Assembly (NCBI GenBank): GCA_022695795.1
Contig: MU404096.1
Span: 186,001 to 250,000 of the forward strand
Source: Biscogniauxia marginata
Lineage: Eukaryota; Ascomycota; Sordariomycetes; Xylariales; Xylariaceae
Direction: 5' to 3'
DNA length: 64,000 nucleotides
In this document: one piece after another, positions 12,051 to 23,738 of the stretch
Numbering within the stretch: position 1 is the stretch's first letter
Layout of the letters: each line of letters opens with the position of its first letter
Notes under the pieces: generated by a model
What the model was told of the DNA's origin: nothing
What the model saw: only the letters and a program-made list of their open reading frames with translations
Databases searched by the model: none
Position numbers and translations under genes: made by a program

Positions 12051-15000
12051 ATGTCATTCGGTGGTGGCGGCTTTGGGAGCGGCGGCTTCGGTGCCAACAC
12101 CAACACCTCCAGTGCTTTTGGTGGCTTTGGCGGTAACTCCAACAACACCGGTACAGGTATGTTTTGATATTTCCCTCGAGCTTTTCCTACCGCTTTCGAC
12201 TAATAAGTGCCATCCTAGGCTTTGGCGCCAACAATAATAATACCAGCAGCGGCTTCGGCGCCTCGAATACGGGCGGCGGCGGTCTCTTTGGTTCTGGAGG
12301 AGGCGCACCAGGCACATCAGGCTTCGGCTCCAACGCATCCAGTACGCCTCAGCGCAATCTTCCTTGGTCATTCCGCATGCAACGACACTAACATGATATT
12401 TTCTAGGTGGATTTGGATCGAACAACACCGGCTTCGGCGCGAAGCCCGGCGGCTTTGGCACCACATCTTCTGCTGGCGGCGGCTTGTTTGGTGCGGGTGC
12501 CGGCTCCTCTACCACGACTTCTAGCGGCTTCGGCGGCTTTGGCGCGAACAATACCAACACTAATACTGCGTCGACGTCAAGTCCTTTTGGCGGCGGTACG
12601 GGCTCTTCCCTCTTCGGGGCCAACAATAATAAGCCCGCCTTCGGGGGTACTACGACCGGGGCAGCTGGCGGTCTTTTCGGTGGTGGCAGTACCAACGCCA
12701 ACACCAGCAACACCACGTCAGCCTTTGGCGGCTTTGGCAGCACATCCAACAACCCGGCTAGTACTGCTCTAGGTCAAGTTGGTGACCCTCCTGGTACCGC
12801 CAATATTACAAATTTCCAGCCCTTCGTGGAAAAGGAGTCTGCAACTAGCAATGCGCAGAACTCATTCCAAAACATTCTGTTTCAGGATCCCTACAAGAAG
12901 TGGTCGGCCGAAGAGTTGAGACTTGCCGATTATGCGGCCGGCCGGCGTTTCGGGGGCGCCGCGGGAAGCAACACATTCGGGGTCGGCAGTGGTTTCGGCG
13001 CATTCGGCTCAAACAACCAGACACCAAGCGCCTTTGGTACCTCGAACACGAATACCAACACCGGCTCAGGGTTATTCGGCAACAACGCCTCATCCGGAAC
13101 TGGGGCATTTGGTCAGACCAGCTCTAACACGAGCGGCTTCGGCTCTGGTACCGGCGCCGCCGGCGGCCTATTCGGAAACAAACCACAAACCACCGGTGGC
13201 ATTTTTGGAAACACCCCGACTTCGCAGCCTGCGCAGCCAGGTGGTGGTCTATTCGGTTCTAGCAGTTTTGGCAATACTGGAAACACCGGGACTGGGGGGG
13301 CGTTCGGGTCTACGAGTACCAACACAGGAGGTGGTATGTTTGGAAATAACCAGCAGAACAAGACGCCCTCACTGTTCGGCGCCACAAACAGCAACGCGGG
13401 TGGCGGTTTTGGTAGCAACGCGGGTGGCTTCGGAAGTAATACCAATACGAATCCAGCCGGTGGCCTCTTTGGCAACGCCAGCAATACCAGCACCGGCCAG
13501 AATACGGGTGGTGGTTTATTCGGTAACACGAGCCAGCAGAATACGAGCGGCTTCGGCGGCGGCGGTGGCGGCTTCGGCGCACAGAATCAGCAGCCGTCCG
13601 GAGGCGGCCTGTTCGGCAACACTCAGAATAAACCAGCAGGTACAGGCATATTTGGGAACAACAACAACGCTGGTGGAACTGGTACTGGTCTATTTGGCGG
13701 TTCGACTACCAACACCAATGGTTTCGGGCAGCCGAACACTCAGCAGACTAGTTCCGGCCTCTTCGGTAACAAGCCCGCAACTGGTACCGGACTCTTTGGC
13801 AATGCTGGAACAACCCAGAATACCAACACTGGCGGTGGCCTGTTCGGTGGCTTAGGGCAAAGCAACCAAAACCAACAACAACAAGGTCAGCAGGCTCCCA
13901 GCTTATTTGGCTCTCTTGGTCAGAACCAACAAAAGCCATCGCTATTCGGAAATCCGACACAGTCGACCGGCACGGGTATGTTCGGCGGTCAAAGTGGCCA
14001 GCAACAAGGATCTGTCTTCGGTTCCTCGATGCAGCAGCAACCTCAGAGCAACGGCATGGGGAGCTCTCTGTTCGGAACCCCCCAGAACAACCAGTCCACC
14101 CAGTCGTTGACAGCAAGCATCAACGATCCTTCAGCGTATGGGTCCCTGTTTGGCGGCCTTAGTAACAACGATGCCGCCAACCCTGGTCCCTTAGCAACAC
14201 CATCGAGCAAGAGACAGTCTAGGAGGCCGTCAATCCTCCCCTACTATAAGCTGAATCCCTCCTCTGCCTCTCGTTTCGTCACACCGCAGAAACGTGGGTA
14301 TGGTTTCTCTTACAGCACATACGGTACGCCAAACAGTCCCTCAAGTACAACTAGCACTCCCGGTGCCTTGTCGCAGAGTTTACTTGGTGGCAGCTTATCT
14401 CGTAGTCTTGGCAAGAGTGTCTCGACAAGTAACCTCCGACGCAACTTCAACATCGAAGACAGTTTATTGGCTCCAGGTGCCTTTTCGGCCAGCTCCGGAC
14501 CAAGGGGCTACGGTAACAGCGTGAAGAAATTGGTCATCAACAAGGATCTACGGAGTGACCTTTTCTCAACTCCTACCAAGGATAAAGCTTTAGAAGACAC
14601 CCCAAATGGGTCTCGTAAGCTAGCCAAGCGCGTTAGCTTCGACACGAGCAATGTGGAAACTATTGAGGATGGTGAAAACGCTAACAGTTCAAGTGCCTCT
14701 ACCCCTAGCGCAGAACAGTTGGGCTACGTTCGGCCGAAACCCACTAACGGCGTGAATGGTACTAAATCCAGCCTTTCGTCTGCCCCAGAGATGGAGCAGG
14801 TGAAGGGTAACGAACTAGCTGTCGTCCACGAGGAAGAGGCTGTGTCACCTCCGGTTCGGAGTCCGGCAGCTGCTTCTGATGGAGAGCCTGGCGACTACTG
14901 GATGTCACCCACTAAAGAAGAAATCCAAGACATGAATAGGGTACAGCGCCAGAAAGTAGCCAACTTCACCGTGGGACGTCAAAATGTTGGTTACGTCAAA

Positions 15001-18000
15001 TTCAAGGTGCCTGTGGATTTGACTTCCATTGATCTCGATACCATATTCGACGGCATCGTCATCCTAGAGCCTCGGTCAGCAACGGTCTATCCCAACCCCG
15101 CAAAGAAACCAGCAGTCGGGAAAGGGTTGAACGTACCATCCTTGATCAATCTAGAGAATGCCTGGCCTCGTGCCTCACGGCCAGGCAAACCAGCATCGCT
15201 CACCAAACATGTCGAACGTCTCAAGAGAATCCCTGACACCAAGTTTGAAAAGTACAATGCGGATACGGGTGAATGGACCTTCTCGGTTGAACACTTCACT
15301 ACATATGGCTTGGACGAAAGTGATGATGAGGAAGAAGGTGCAGGTCCCAAGCCACCAATGGATCCGTCAGCTTCTCATTTTTTGAACAGAGACGAGTCGG
15401 CGTCCCCATCTCCGATAGCTTCAGAGGCGAGTCTCGATCGCGACGATGACGATGTTGACTTGAAATCAAGCCGACGAAAGCTCCCTGGGGCTTTTGACCC
15501 CGAGGAGCCCTACGTCAGTGATGAGGTGGAGATGGCAGAGGTAAACAAACCCCAGCCGTCTTTTTTAGCTAATCGCTCCGCGGGTTCTATGTCCAATGCT
15601 CTTGTCCCTATGGTTCAAAGCGACACGGACGATGAATATGCAATGTCCGAGGAAAATGAGGATGCGAGTGCTTCCCTTGGACAACATCTCGCCGCGGAGC
15701 CAGAAGACAACTCGTTTGATTCCAGTCAGCTAGACATTGGACATGAGACCCCTGCGGGCATCATGAGAGCAAGGATGCGTGCAATCAAGGGCACGGCAAC
15801 CCCAGTGAAAGTGCAGGTAGCTGCCGGCGACGATTGGATGGACATGCTCACCAAGACGATCAGCCCTCAGAAGCGTGATCGGGCTCTGCTGCGAAGCATG
15901 CATGGAACGGACAGTTATTCTCCTACGAAGGACGCTGTTCAGGAAAAGTCGCCTATCAAGAAGCGCATTGTCTCGGACGGTCGTGGGTTTGCGACAAGCA
16001 TTGATCTGATGAACTCCCTGTTTGAGAGCGCTAAGGCTCCGGCGGAGAATTTTCAGGCTTCTGTCCGGCCGCAAGGTGTTAAGGTCGGTTAAAGATTCTT
16101 CTAACCCCCTTTCCCTGTTGATTCTGTTGATTCTGTCGGGCGTTATCGGCGATTGGCTCTGAATGTTTGTAGTTATCAGTGTTATAATGAGAAGTTGGCA
16201 TTTGCTAAATTCGTTGTTGATCTAGTGGCCCTATAAGCGTGTTACGAAACATCTAGATGAAAGTGACATGGACGAGAAGGAAAGAATTTGGCATGTCACC
16301 ATGCGGCCTACCTGGGGCCCCAGCGGCACTCTAGTGTTTGCCGCCACACCAAGCTCTTCACCCTTTGGACGATCAAGTCGTATAAGCGAGAGGAACGGCT
16401 TGATGACTGTCATGAAAGGCGGTATCGTATCAGAGACCCAGGACATTTGTATCGCCAAATTCACCAACGAGGTATTTACACAATTCAAGAAATGTGAATC
16501 AGATGGGAGCTAACTCAGTACTTAGATGTCGGCTAAAGCCATTGATGCTCACTTGAAATTGACTCAGGTTCATCTCATTGATAATGTGCCAACGGTCGAA
16601 CTGCATCCGAAAACAAGCCTCAAGGACTTCTCTATGGGTAGTAGTGCAAAGAACTCCGCTGAGGAACACGAACGGCTCGTATGGGAGCTCGCCAGCGTCT
16701 TGTTTGACGATGTCAAAATACCTGCTGATTTGCAGACTGATCCCGATGCCCCCGAAAAGATCCGCCGCGAGAACCTGTCTCGATTGTGGGAACAGATGGT
16801 TGACGACCGAACGAGCAAGGCCATTGCGATGGCAGGCTCAAGCGAAGAGAAGGCCTTAGCGTCCCTATCAGGCCATCGTATCGCCGAGGCCTGCAAACAT
16901 CTTATGGAGGGCAAAAACTTCCGTCTTGCTACATTAATATCTCTTATCGGAACGAACGATGAGGTCAGGAAGGATATGAGAGAGCAAGTAAAGGAATGGC
17001 AAGAAGCAAACGTGCTCTCAGAGTTTTCGCAACCGATACGAGCTCTCTACGAAATGCTCAGTGGAAATGTGTGCGCGTGTGAAGGCACCAAGGGCGCATT
17101 AGAGAACCGTATGGAGTCTTTCATCATTTCTCAGCGCTTTGGGCTCAACTGGCAGCAAGCATTCGGCTTGAGACTTTGGTACGCGATCTCATCAGAGAAC
17201 AGTGTCGCGGATGCAGTGAAGAAGTTTCGAGAGGACGTCGAACAAGACAAGGAACTACCACCTTTTACCTGGTTCTTTGAAAATGGTATCAAGGGCATCT
17301 GGAATGATCCTGATTTAGAGCAGCGAGAAGACCTGTTGTGGGGGCTTTTACGTCTATACTCGGACAGCCAAGCAGATCTTGAGGCGATTCTACGACCTGA
17401 AAACTCACAGCTATCGCCACTCGATTACCGTCTCTCTTGGCAACTAGGACAGGCCTTAACATTCACTGGTCGGGCCTCGTTTGGAAAGAACGCAACTGAA
17501 AAGGCGGATGCTGCTACGATCGCTTTTGCTGCCCAATTAACGAACGAGGGTAGTTGGCTCGAAGCAACCTTCGTGATGATGCATCTGAGCAACCCAGACG
17601 CGCGGACCAAAGCCATCCAAGAACATCTCTGTAGGCACGCTGGCTTGATAGGCAACGAGGATTCCAGCAGTTTTGCAAGACTGGTGGGAGAATTCAAGAT
17701 CCCTACAACTTGGGTCTGGCACGCGAAGGCGTTGTTCGTACGCAGCGTCAAGAAAGACCCAGCTGCCGAGGTTCAGTGTCTACTTCGTGCAGAGTCGTGG
17801 GCCGAAGCCCATCGTACTTTCATCAAAGAAGTTGCTCCCGCCGCCATCATCGAACGTGATTACAATGCCCTGGCAGATCTCCTTCGACAATTTGAGGGTC
17901 GCCATTCTCAGATTCCTGAATGGAACGTGGGTGGTGAAATCTACAAGGCCTTCTTGCAGCTCCTAGGTTGCCTACGGCGCGCCGAGACGCCCTCGCCAAT

Positions 18001-18304
18001 GTTAGTCAACGGACTGCTTGAGGGCTTGCCAGCAATGCACGGCAACACACCCGAAGCCGGTATCACAGAATATGCCGCTTTAACGGAAATGGCTGCGGAG
18101 GTAGCCAAGGTGGTGGCTAATATGGCAAAGGCCGGAGAGGTAAGTCACATCCCAGGTTCCCATTAGACACAGTAGTATACTGACATATCCAACTAGATGG
18201 AACACGAGCGCATCCTCCACCTACCCCTCACTGAAGATGTTTTGCTGAAACATTCGAGGGATTTGGCTTGGTCAAACTATACGGCCGTTCTGGCGGGTCA
18301 TTAG
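12051..18304 (+). CDS. NUP145: NUP98-NUP96 nucleoporin precursor (Nup145-type, six exons)
   Basis: Exons 12051-12156, 12219-12341, 12407-16083, 16226-16471, 16526-18139 and 18197-18304 join into 1957 residues, with all phases consistent. The N-terminal ~690 residues are FG/GLFG repeats (dozens of GLFG, GFG and SLFG units) that form the permeability barrier of the nuclear pore. They are interrupted at about residues 199-255 by a GLEBS motif (NFQPF, SFQNI, KKWSAEELRLADYAAGRR) that binds the mRNA-export factor Gle2. The autoproteolytic domain starts near DYWMSPTKEEI (~906) and ends at EHFTTYG, placing the self-cleavage between Phe1040 and Thr1041. The remaining ~917 residues are the Nup96 part (RPTWGPSGTLVFA, RISERNGLMTVMKGGIVSETQD, then an alpha-solenoid), a scaffold subunit of the Nup84 complex. 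The junction at 16083/16226 (GVK + WPYKR) was chosen over a GTGTTA donor because of phase and sequence. One gene thus yields two pore proteins. Confidence 0.93.
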
Positions 18305-19368
18305 AAAGACTCCACCAACCACCAACCAACGCACTGAGCCGTATGATGAGACACGGAGTGGGAGATGATAATGGAAGTTTGATGTAGAAAATATAGGATA
18401 CGTTTGCCTGCAAGAGGGAAATGGGAAAGGAAGAAGAAAAAAGTATTCGATAATGAATTTCTTTTTATTCTTCTTCCATTGTTTGTGTGAACATACGATC
18501 ACGGTCACCTGAAAGAATCCATGAGGATTAGGATGAAGCCTCTATGGAAATTACGAGGGGCGGGGGAAGGGGACAAGACAGGCCGACAGACAGACAGACA
18601 AGCAGGTCGATAAGGAAGTCCCCGAGGATTTACGATCGGTATGCGGAAACGCTTTTTAGAGGGGATTTTTTCTCTTGATCGATTGATTGATCGATCGAAT
18701 GGGTGTAAGCAGGCAAAGCAAAGCAAGTATGTTAAGGCATACAAAGGTATTTTGCCTTTTCTCCCTCTTGTACCCCTATTATCACCCCCATGTAGAATAG
18801 TTGTTAGTTAGTTAGGTAGTAAACCGCCTTTTAATACCCCCAACCAACCGCGACCCCAATCTCATCCGTGCTTTGTGTTTACATGTGTGTATGTGTGTAT
18901 GGGTGTGGGTGTGGGTGTGGGTGTGTATATGCGCCTACTATCCGTAACTAGGTATATTAAGGTTATTTAGGTGCTATATGGAAATTAACAAGAGGCGATT
19001 CCCCTAGTCCGGTTCTCGGGAGGCGTTAACCGCAATCTACCGAAGCTAGAATAGGGGCACCGAAATTGTGGGGTGGATGATACCGAGATACGGGCCGGAG
19101 GGCACCAAGATGCTGGGGGAGGTGAGCACGAGATACCAGTTCTAGGACACCCAAGATCTTAGGACACTCTATGGTCCCTAGTTCCTGCTACACTATGATC
19201 CGTACCTCCAGGCCACGATATTCAAATGTCCTCCATATGGATTGATGCCAGCAGCAGTAGCATACCCATTTGCTCTCATATTAAATCGACGCGCAGGCGA
19301 AATCCTGTAAACTTAGACCGTATCATACCTAACCAGCGGGCTTCCTTGTCGTAAAACCCGCCCGCAAC
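18305..19368. other. Intergenic with simple repeats
   Basis: No supported gene. Contains GACA repeats near 18590, GATT/GATC repeats near 18680 and a GTGTGG-type repeat at 18883-18930. Confidence 0.6.
18883..18930. repeat. GT-rich GTGTGG/TATG microsatellite
   Basis: Alternating GTGTAT and GGGTGT units. Not a fungal TTAGGG telomere repeat. Confidence 0.75.
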
Positions 19369-20105
19369 CTAAGCGAATAGCTTCCATCGCCATAATGCGA
19401 ACCTATTCCAGCCTGTGGGAATGAAGTTTATACATGCCAGCGTATTCGAAGAATTTGGGATAATAGCCGGCGCAATCCCAATCGGCGAGCCACAGCTGAC
19501 CGGCAGGATCAAGCATGATATTCCGAGGTGCCAAGTCGTGGTGAGTGAATACGAAAGGGTGATTTGTCGAAAATGCCGGTTTCGAGCAGATCGAGTGCTG
19601 TGCTGATGTCTTTTTGAGCTCGTGACCGATCGAGACAAAATTCACCCAGAAGGAAGTTCAAGAAAGCGTTGACCTCGTTCGGGTTCGCTCTGAGCGGTAG
19701 GCCAAAAGTGTATTCGAGGTAATACGACCTGCATTGGCCCGTCACCAACGAATCGGCTGTGGATGACTTGACTGTTCTCAATCGGCGGATGGTGCGACGA
19801 AGTTGGAAGGCCAGCCGAATGCTTGTGATCCAACCGAGTTTCAACCATTCCGTGGCTAGTTCCGCACCTTGGATTCGATCCATTATACAATAAATCGCTT
19901 TTTTGGTATGAACGGTTCGTCTGGTGCACGGAACGTGGATCCCGAGTCCAGAAGCAAACTCCGTAACTCTGGCATCTTCTGCTTCTTCCTTGAGAAACGC
20001 CTTAGCGAGATACTTGGGAGAGAGTAAGATAATGTTCGAGTACTTGGATAGGGAGGGAAGGACGTCGATATAATGAGCAATTTGAGCATCGGTATAGTCC
20101 AGCAA
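19369..20105 (-). pseudogene. Broken aminoglycoside-phosphotransferase (APH)-like kinase
   Basis: The minus strand shows an APH/choline-kinase-like fold split over three frames. Frame A (20105 down to ~19560) carries the N-lobe (LLDYTDAQIAHYID, SPKYLAKAF, IYCIMDRIQGAELATEW) and a long helical part. Near 19552-19565 the homology moves to a second frame with the Brenner motif and metal site (FTHHDLAPRNIML, WLADWDCAGYYP, EYAGM). Near 19425-19440 it moves again to a third frame (GWNRFALWRWKLFA) that stops at 19369-19371 where the family continues. At the other end a TAA lies directly before the first recognisable residues, after in-frame GACTCGGCC-type codons. All catalytic residues (His/Asp/Asn, then Asp-x-Asp) are still present, so the lesions look recent. 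Sequencing error could explain one shift but hardly all. Such kinases form a large, fast-turning family in filamentous fungi with mostly unknown substrates. Confidence 0.75.
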
Positions 20106-20332
20106 TTAATCGTCGTCAAAGGCCGAGTCCCTCTTGAAAGACGCTTAGCAAAACTAAGGTTCCAAGAGCTAAGTTCTTTCCAAACTACTTCAATGCACCA
20201 CGTTCTCGATCTAAACGTCCTCGAGGTTTAAGCAGCGGCATTCCAAACACCTATAAATAAAAGAAATTAACTAGGTATTTTCTCTCTAGTATTTACTGAA
20301 TGAGTCATCTTTAGAAGAAAGGAGGGATTCAG

Positions 20333-20341
20333 AAAAAAAAA
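20333..20341 (-). terminator. Pol III T-run terminator of the 5S rRNA gene
   Basis: On the minus strand an uninterrupted T run follows the last base of the 5S gene, the normal RNA polymerase III stop signal. Confidence 0.85.
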
Positions 20342-20460
20342 ACATACAACACCAGGGATTCGCTGGTCGTCACCGACCCAACTACTAATCTGGCGGTACC
20401 CAGCTTATCTAGGGCAGAGCGGACGGGATGCCGAGTATTCTGGGTCCTATGGTCGTATGT
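20342..20460 (-). rRNA. 5S ribosomal RNA gene (dispersed copy)
   Basis: Read on the minus strand the 119-nt segment starts ACATACGACCATAGG and ends TTGTATGT, the complementary ends that form helix I. Inside it has ATCCCGTCCGCTCT, TAGATAAGC and AGTAGTTGGGTCGGTGACGA, the conserved core and internal control region of fungal 5S rRNA, closest in my memory to the alpha-type 5S of Neurospora. ACCCAG and CTGGGT, which differ from the textbook sequence, still pair with each other as helix II/III partners, so the gene looks under selection and not a relic. It has a T-run terminator directly after it and a TATA-like element about 25-30 bases before it. A single isolated 5S copy between protein genes is the known dispersed arrangement in Sordariomycetes. 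Confidence 0.95.
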
Positions 20461-20482
20461 GATGGTTCAAGTCTTTTTGCAC

Positions 20483-20491
20483 CTCATATAG
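20483..20491 (-). promoter_or_regulatory. TATA-like element upstream of the 5S gene
   Basis: Minus-strand CCTATATGAG lies about 25-31 bases before the first base of the 5S gene, the position where Neurospora 5S genes carry a required TATA element. Confidence 0.65.
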
Positions 20492-22530
20492 GAAAAGATT
20501 CTTCACAAATTGTGGTGCAGGTTACTAGGAATAATAATAGACAGATACGTAGTTGGCCGCGAACTCAAAAGGAAAAAAAAAACCACCGATCACGTTAAGA
20601 GATTACGGGTCTTTTTCCCTCCTTAGATAATCAGAATCAAAGCTCAATATCTACCGAAGAAAAGACGCCTTCGATTGTCTCTTAGTAGCTTACCTCTGAT
20701 AAAAGACACTACCTGAAGAACCTACAGATCTTGACAATCATACGTCATGAAAAATGAATAACTAGAAGAAGAAAACGTATGTTTTTATATCACGAAGAAT
20801 ATGAACATGGGTCATTTCGACGACCCAAATCAACTGGAGAAAAGGAAAAAGAAAGTATCGCCGACCGGGGGCAAATCGGCGGCCGCGAAGATATTACAGC
20901 GCCTGCCTTTGTAAGACCGCCCCAACCCATACTTTTCTGTGATGACAACTGTTCAGCTTTATCGTGTGGCTGCCGTAGTTGTCAGACCTGTACAGACAAG
21001 GAAGATGTGCTAGTCAGCCAAGTCTTCACTCATGACAGTAATACCTCGGTCTGTTCTTACGTATTGTTTGCCAGGTAAGGTGTCAGGAACTTGGCTTCCT
21101 GTGAAACTTGGTAATCGTAGCTTGCCGCTGGTGAGAGCGCAACATACGAAGATGTTCGGGAGACAAAGAGGACATCTGGGTGTAAAGAAACTGACCATCC
21201 ATATACCGTGTCCCTAGCTCTAGCCATCCGTGTAACAACGAAGTTAGCCCCTGTCTGGAGCCCTAAGAAGGCATGAATTGTGAAAGTAAGTGGTAAAGCA
21301 TCGAGGAGACTTCGTTGGTTGTGGCAAAAAAGTTGAAATAGCATCGAGCATCCTGGCTTGTTTGTTATTTGACTCGGTTACCTAAAATTGAAACAGTCAG
21401 ATGACTTGCTCTTATGTACAAACAGTCTTATCTGCGCTATGTGTAGTTCACGGCGGTCTCAAATGCAGATCATGAGGTATGAAGAGCCTAGCTCCACCTA
21501 CACCCTTCTCCCCGGAATCTATGCCATAATGCTCGGTCTCTCTATATCAAGAGAATTGTGCTGTCTATTATTACAACAGTATTATGAATCGCCGCTAGTA
21601 GTAGTCTCGATAAACAAAAATTTAGAAGTAGGCTCCCTCATATTAAGACTTTATTATCTATTCATCTCGGGCATTATTCTTTGTATATTTTAAACTTCAC
21701 TTCTTTGATATCCACCAGCTTTCAACTAGGTGAAATAGCTAGCATTTGTCTCGTTGCGTTACACATTTTGTCTTCGCGAAAACCCCAAACTTGAACTCTC
21801 TCACATGTGCCCGTTACATCTACCTAACAGCCAAGCGACTTATTACACTGTCACATGTAGGAAAAATGGTAAATTTTGTTTGAAGACGCTCCTGGCCGGA
21901 TATATCAGGTGGTAAAAGCGAACTCTTGAAGCCGGATGTTCAATAAGTACCCGAGGTTGATCCCCTATCCCTTTGTTTAGCTTGGCCCGTACTCCATTAA
22001 AGTGTGTGGTTCTGGATACGTAATAAGGTCACTTGACATAGAAAGCTTCTACTTATATCTCATTGATCAGACATTTCGACTGGAGCTGTAGTGTATCTTG
22101 CTGCATTTTTCCAAGTGTACAACTCACACAGATAGTATATGGCAAACAGCTCCTTAACCAAGAGTTGGTGATTACGACTACCCGGTTTACTTCCTCATAG
22201 TCACAAATATCATCCTTCGCCGGTGACACTGTTTGAGACCGCATTTTCATATACAATCTCGTTCTATTCCTCCTCTTGCTAAACGCACAACCGAAAAGAC
22301 CTCAACTCCTCATTAAAGCCTCGCTTTTGATACGACTATCTCCTAATAACGATCCAAAGGCGTCTGCCTTGGAAAAACAAACTGAGGTGCTTATCTCCGT
22401 GATCCCCCTTATTCGTGAACAGTTCGGGTACTGAACAAAATCACCCAGTAACGCCAACCGTAGGCGAGCAAAAACAACACCAAGAAACGCACTTTGGAAG
22501 CTTTCGTTCCGCTCAAGAATATACATACTT

Positions 22531-22538
22531 TATAAATA
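22531..22538 (+). promoter_or_regulatory. TATA box of the small unknown gene
   Basis: A perfect TATAAATA stands 49 bases before the ATG at 22580, a suitable distance for a short leader. Confidence 0.6.
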
Positions 22539-22579
22539 CACGACGAAAAGAACCCCCAAAAAAAACCCCTCCCGTCACG

Positions 22580-23197
22580 ATGTGCGTCGCTCATCTTCAA
22601 ATATGCGAAAAGCACGGTCACATCCGGGGTTTATGCATACAACGCTGCAGAGAATCACAGGCGGCAGGAATGGAAAAAGAGAGCACGTTCTTTGTCAACA
22701 GTATTAAAAGTCTAAGCGCGGAGTTGTAAGTATTTCATGAGTTTCCCCCCTCCCCCCTCCCCCCCCAAATTCTTTTCTTCCTGTTTCGGGAGAGTTAGAA
22801 TTTCCTCGTCGGGGGCTATTTCAGAGTACTCTGCTCCAGAGACACACGTTTGACCCTCGTTTCCTTTACTAGAAAGTGGAATTTTTGACTCACGTTTATA
22901 ACTAGGGGCTGCGACGCCGACCCGCAGATCGGACCAAGGATCACTACGCTTCCGGAGTGTCCAGAGGACAATGAGAATGGCGTCCCTTCTCTATGTACCA
23001 ACAGTAACGCAACTGCTGCCGATCGTTCTGCTCGTATTGCTGCCGATCCTACTGATCGTGGTGCTCGTGCTCGTGCTGCTCGTGCTGCCGCTGATGCCGC
23101 TGCCGCTGCTGCTCGTGAGGCCGAATTTGCTGCTCGTGCTGCTGAAGCTGAAGCTCTTCAGAGGTCTGGATACAATAGTGCCGATTCTATGGAGTAG
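22580..23197 (+). CDS. Small Cys/His N-terminal, Ala/Arg-rich C-terminal protein of unknown function (two exons)
   Basis: Exons 22580-22725 and 22906-23197 give 145 residues. The 180-bp intron has a GTAAGT donor (GAGTT^GTAAGT) and an AACTAG acceptor, and the frame continues across it. I do not recognise the family. The first ~35 residues carry spaced Cys and His (MCVAHLQICEKHGHIRG, CIQRCRES), a layout seen in many small fungal proteins that may bind zinc. The middle has three more Cys (GCDADP, PECPED, LCTN). The last ~60 residues are an Ala/Arg/Asp/Glu stretch (AADRSARIAADP, ARAARAAADAA) that should form a charged helix, ending YNSADSME. Support for a real gene: phase-correct intron, start with A at -3, perfect TATA box upstream, and codon structure in the Ala-rich part (GCT/GCC/CGT) that suits this frame. 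The plus-strand ORF over the same DNA in another frame is only poly-Leu and is a shadow. Function cannot be inferred; neighbours are a pseudogene kinase and a P450. Confidence 0.6.
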
Positions 23198-23738
23198 GTT
23201 GAGTATAGCTGGTGCTATGAAAATTTATAATGAATCATAAAGAGTAGTGGACCTGCTCTCGGGAGAGAAGGGGGGAGGGGATTAGGACCGAAAATTCGAA
23301 TAGGGTGAGAGGGGTTATTCACAAGTTGAGCACCAGCCTGTCCTTGCCTCGGGTTTTATATTGCTCTCCTTATGCATATTTCCAAGGCGTTGATTCTTCA
23401 GGACATCTAGATAAAAACGCCCCCTCTCCCGCAACAACAAAAACAGGCAACCCCTTTTCATCTTGTATACAATTTCTATCCCCCCAAATCTGAGTTTAGT
23501 CGTTGATCCTATCTTGTCTTGTACCTTGCCTCGTCTATCTTATCCCTTTTGTAAGTAATCATCTAATGTCTCAAAACAGGCGCCAGTTCAATCTTATGCG
23601 TAGCCAATTACCCACGATTTCCCATCGCTTAATATCGTTAATAGATGTATAGATGATGTTATAATATCTTATGTGTAGCCATAGTCCCTTGAAATATTTC
23701 TCCCCTCACTATGAGCAAATGCGGTCGACAGTCAAGAG
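23198..23738. other. Convergent intergenic region between the small gene and the P450
   Basis: No gene seen; holds the 3' flanks of both neighbours. Confidence 0.6.

Larger units (their letters stand above)
20461..22579. other. Intergenic, AT-rich, no supported gene
   Basis: Contains only short open frames without recognisable content. One frame at 20779-21078 is Cys-rich towards its end (DDNCSALSCGCRSCQTC) but has no family match I know and no start context; I do not call it. Confidence 0.5.

Noticed and set aside
16074..16092. Separate NUP98-only gene ending at TAA 16090
   Set aside because: Splicing AAG at 16083 to TGG at 16226 is in phase and continues into Nup96 sequence, as in other fungal Nup98-Nup96 precursors; the autoproteolytic site is upstream and intact.
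18883..18930. Telomere-like G-rich repeat
   Set aside because: Units are GTGTGG/TATG, not TTAGGG, and the region lies between ordinary genes.
19130..19150. A second TGGTATC primer-site-like sequence on the minus strand
   Set aside because: It is not preceded by a CA-ending LTR-like end and the bases after TGGTATC do not fit; likely chance.
20779..21078. 99-codon frame with a Cys-rich end
   Set aside because: Cys spacing matches no effector or zinc-finger family I know, and start context and upstream promoter are weak.
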